From CAZTYW01 sp964617695 (GTDB lineage Bacteria > Chloroflexota > Dehalococcoidia > UBA2247 > RBG-13-53-26), in contig CAZTYW010000001.1 in assembly GCA_964617695.1 (NCBI GenBank), positions 22,213 to 86,212 of the forward strand: a DNA stretch of 64,000 bases. Direction: 5' to 3'. Below, in pieces: positions 63,027 to 64,000 of this stretch (the first letter of the stretch is position 1; every line of letters begins with the position of its first letter). The position numbers and the translations under genes are program-made. The notes under the pieces were generated by a model, which did no database searches, had not been told where the DNA came from, and was given only the letters and a program-made list of their open reading frames with translations.

Positions 63027-64000
63027 ATGCCTTACGATGCAACCAAGATGAAAGACTGGGAGATCTCCCAGGCAGCAGAAGCCAACATGCCCAGGCCCTA
63101 TGACTGGGTAGACAGGCTCGGCCTGGAGAAGGACGAGATAATCCCGATGGGGCGGCTGTGCAAGCTCGACTTCATGAAGATCATTGATCGGCTGAAGGAC
63201 AAACCGGACGGGAAATACATCGAGGTGACCGCCATCACGCCCACACCTCTGGGCGAAGGGAAAAGCACCACCTCTTGCGGCCTCCTGGAGGGTTTGGGCA
63301 AGCGGGGGCTGAGTGTGGGCGGCTGTCTGCGTCAACCCTCCGGTGGCCCCACCATGAATATCAAGGGGACAGCCGCCGGCGGCGGCAATGCTCTCCTCAT
63401 TCCCATGACCGAGTTTTCCATGGGCCTGACCGGCGACATCAACGACATTATGAACGCCCACAACCTGGCCATGGTGGCCCTGACGGCACGTATGCAGCAC
63501 GAGCGCAACTATGATGACGAGCAGCTAGCCCGGCTCACCGGAATGCGCCGCCTGAACGTCGACCCGACCAGGGTAGAGATGGGCTGGATAATGGACTTCT
63601 GCGCTCAGAGCCTGCGGAACATCGTCATCGGCCTTGGCGGACGCATGGACGGTTTCACCATGCAGTCGAAGTTCGGCATCGCGGTTGGCTCTGAGCTAAT
63701 GGCCATGCTGTCCATCGTCAGAGACCTCCGGGACCTGCGTGAGAGGATGGACCACATCACCCTGGCCTTTGACAAGAAGGGCAAACCCATCACCACAGGC
63801 GACCTGGAAGTGGGCGGCGCAATGACAGCCTGGATGCGCAACACCATCAACCCCACACTTTGCTGCACCGTTGAATACCAGCCCCTGATGGTGCACGCCG
63901 GTCCGTTCGCCAACATTGCCGTGGGCCAGTCTTCCATCATCGCCGACCGCATCGGCCTGAAGATGTTCGACTACCACGTCACCGAGAGCGGCTTCGCCGC
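63027..64000 (+). CDS. fhs: Formate-tetrahydrofolate ligase, 5' part
   Basis: This enzyme activates formate with ATP to give 10-formyl-tetrahydrofolate, a step of the methyl branch of the Wood-Ljungdahl pathway. About 324 residues are present before the window ends. Seen are EVTAITPTPLGEGKSTTSCGL as nucleotide-binding loop, LRQPSGGPTMNIKGTAAGGG, EFSMGLTGDINDIMNAHNL and RMDGFTMQSKFGIAVGSELMAML. The leading 25 residues (DATKMKDWEISQAAEANMPRP) are typical. TTAAGGAGGTG precedes the ATG. Confidence 0.95.
   Translation, partial: MPYDATKMKDWEISQAAEANMPRPYDWVDRLGLEKDEIIPMGRLCKLDFMKIIDRLKDKPDGKYIEVTAITPTPLGEGKSTTSCGLLEGLGKRGLSVGGCLRQPSGGPTMNIKGTAAGGGNALLIPMTEFSMGLTGDINDIMNAHNLAMVALTARMQHERNYDDEQLARLTGMRRLNVDPTRVEMGWIMDFCAQSLRNIVIGLGGRMDGFTMQSKFGIAVGSELMAMLSIVRDLRDLRERMDHITLAFDKKGKPITTGDLEVGGAMTAWMRNTINPTLCCTVEYQPLMVHAGPFANIAVGQSSIIADRIGLKMFDYHVTESGFA

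Overview
The window is a bacterial chromosome segment, probably from an uncultured Chloroflexota of the class Dehalococcoidia or a near relative. This placement is inferred from gene content and order; no search was run. The supporting points are an uninterrupted str-S10-spc ribosomal cluster with fusA but no tuf, an archaeal-type FBP aldolase/phosphatase, an archaeal-style winged-helix regulator, two tungsten-type aldehyde oxidoreductases, and folD followed by formate-tetrahydrofolate ligase. Promoters read as sigma-70-like, often with an extended -10 (TGnTATAAT). I saw no tRNA, rRNA, CRISPR array, insertion sequence or prophage. The sequence carries one 100-N scaffold gap.

Layout. 1-12.4 kb, minus strand: rpsL, rpsG, fusA and the S10/spc genes down to a partial secY. 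12.9-17.4 kb: a plus-strand SDR, then a minus-strand run of FBP aldolase/phosphatase, rdgB, moaA, moaC and a VOC protein. 17.6-20 kb: ftsA-ftsZ behind a consensus promoter and ahead of a clear terminator. 20.2-28.7 kb: the accessory highlight, two AOR-family oxidoreductases flanking two SDRs and three tandem paralogues of an uncharacterised family (called DYSG here). 28.7-33 kb: an ABC exporter-like pair and a large secreted DUF3352-like protein. 33.4-36.5 kb: pabB-pabA-pabC. 36.7-41.6 kb: a HEAT-repeat protein, two NarL-type response regulators and a 7TM-GAF histidine kinase. 42.1-46.7 kb: a GH3-like adenylating enzyme with an ICMT-like methyltransferase, two small DNA-binding proteins, and a histone-deacetylase-family amidohydrolase. 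46.8-52.2 kb: argS, two DegV/FakB proteins and FakA, divergent from rpmB. 52.3-61.4 kb: arginine biosynthesis (argH, argG, argD, argB, argJ) interleaved with an orphan DNA methyltransferase, a TPR protein, a membrane-anchored unknown and a DUF1284 protein. 61.9-64 kb: folD and the start of fhs.

The most interesting observation lies between 26.5 and 26.7 kb on the minus strand. A cyclic-di-GMP-I (GEMM) riboswitch aptamer overlaps a rho-independent terminator, downstream of a good promoter and upstream of the three DYSG genes plus an SDR. Back to back with it is the promoter of the second AOR. This suggests that an uncharacterised redox/acyl-processing module is controlled by a cyclic dinucleotide. 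The pathway and substrate are unknown.

Metabolically, moaA/moaC supply pterin for the tungsten or molybdenum enzymes. The pab genes, folD and fhs feed one-carbon and folate metabolism, consistent with a Wood-Ljungdahl methyl branch. The FBP aldolase/phosphatase points to gluconeogenic carbon flow.
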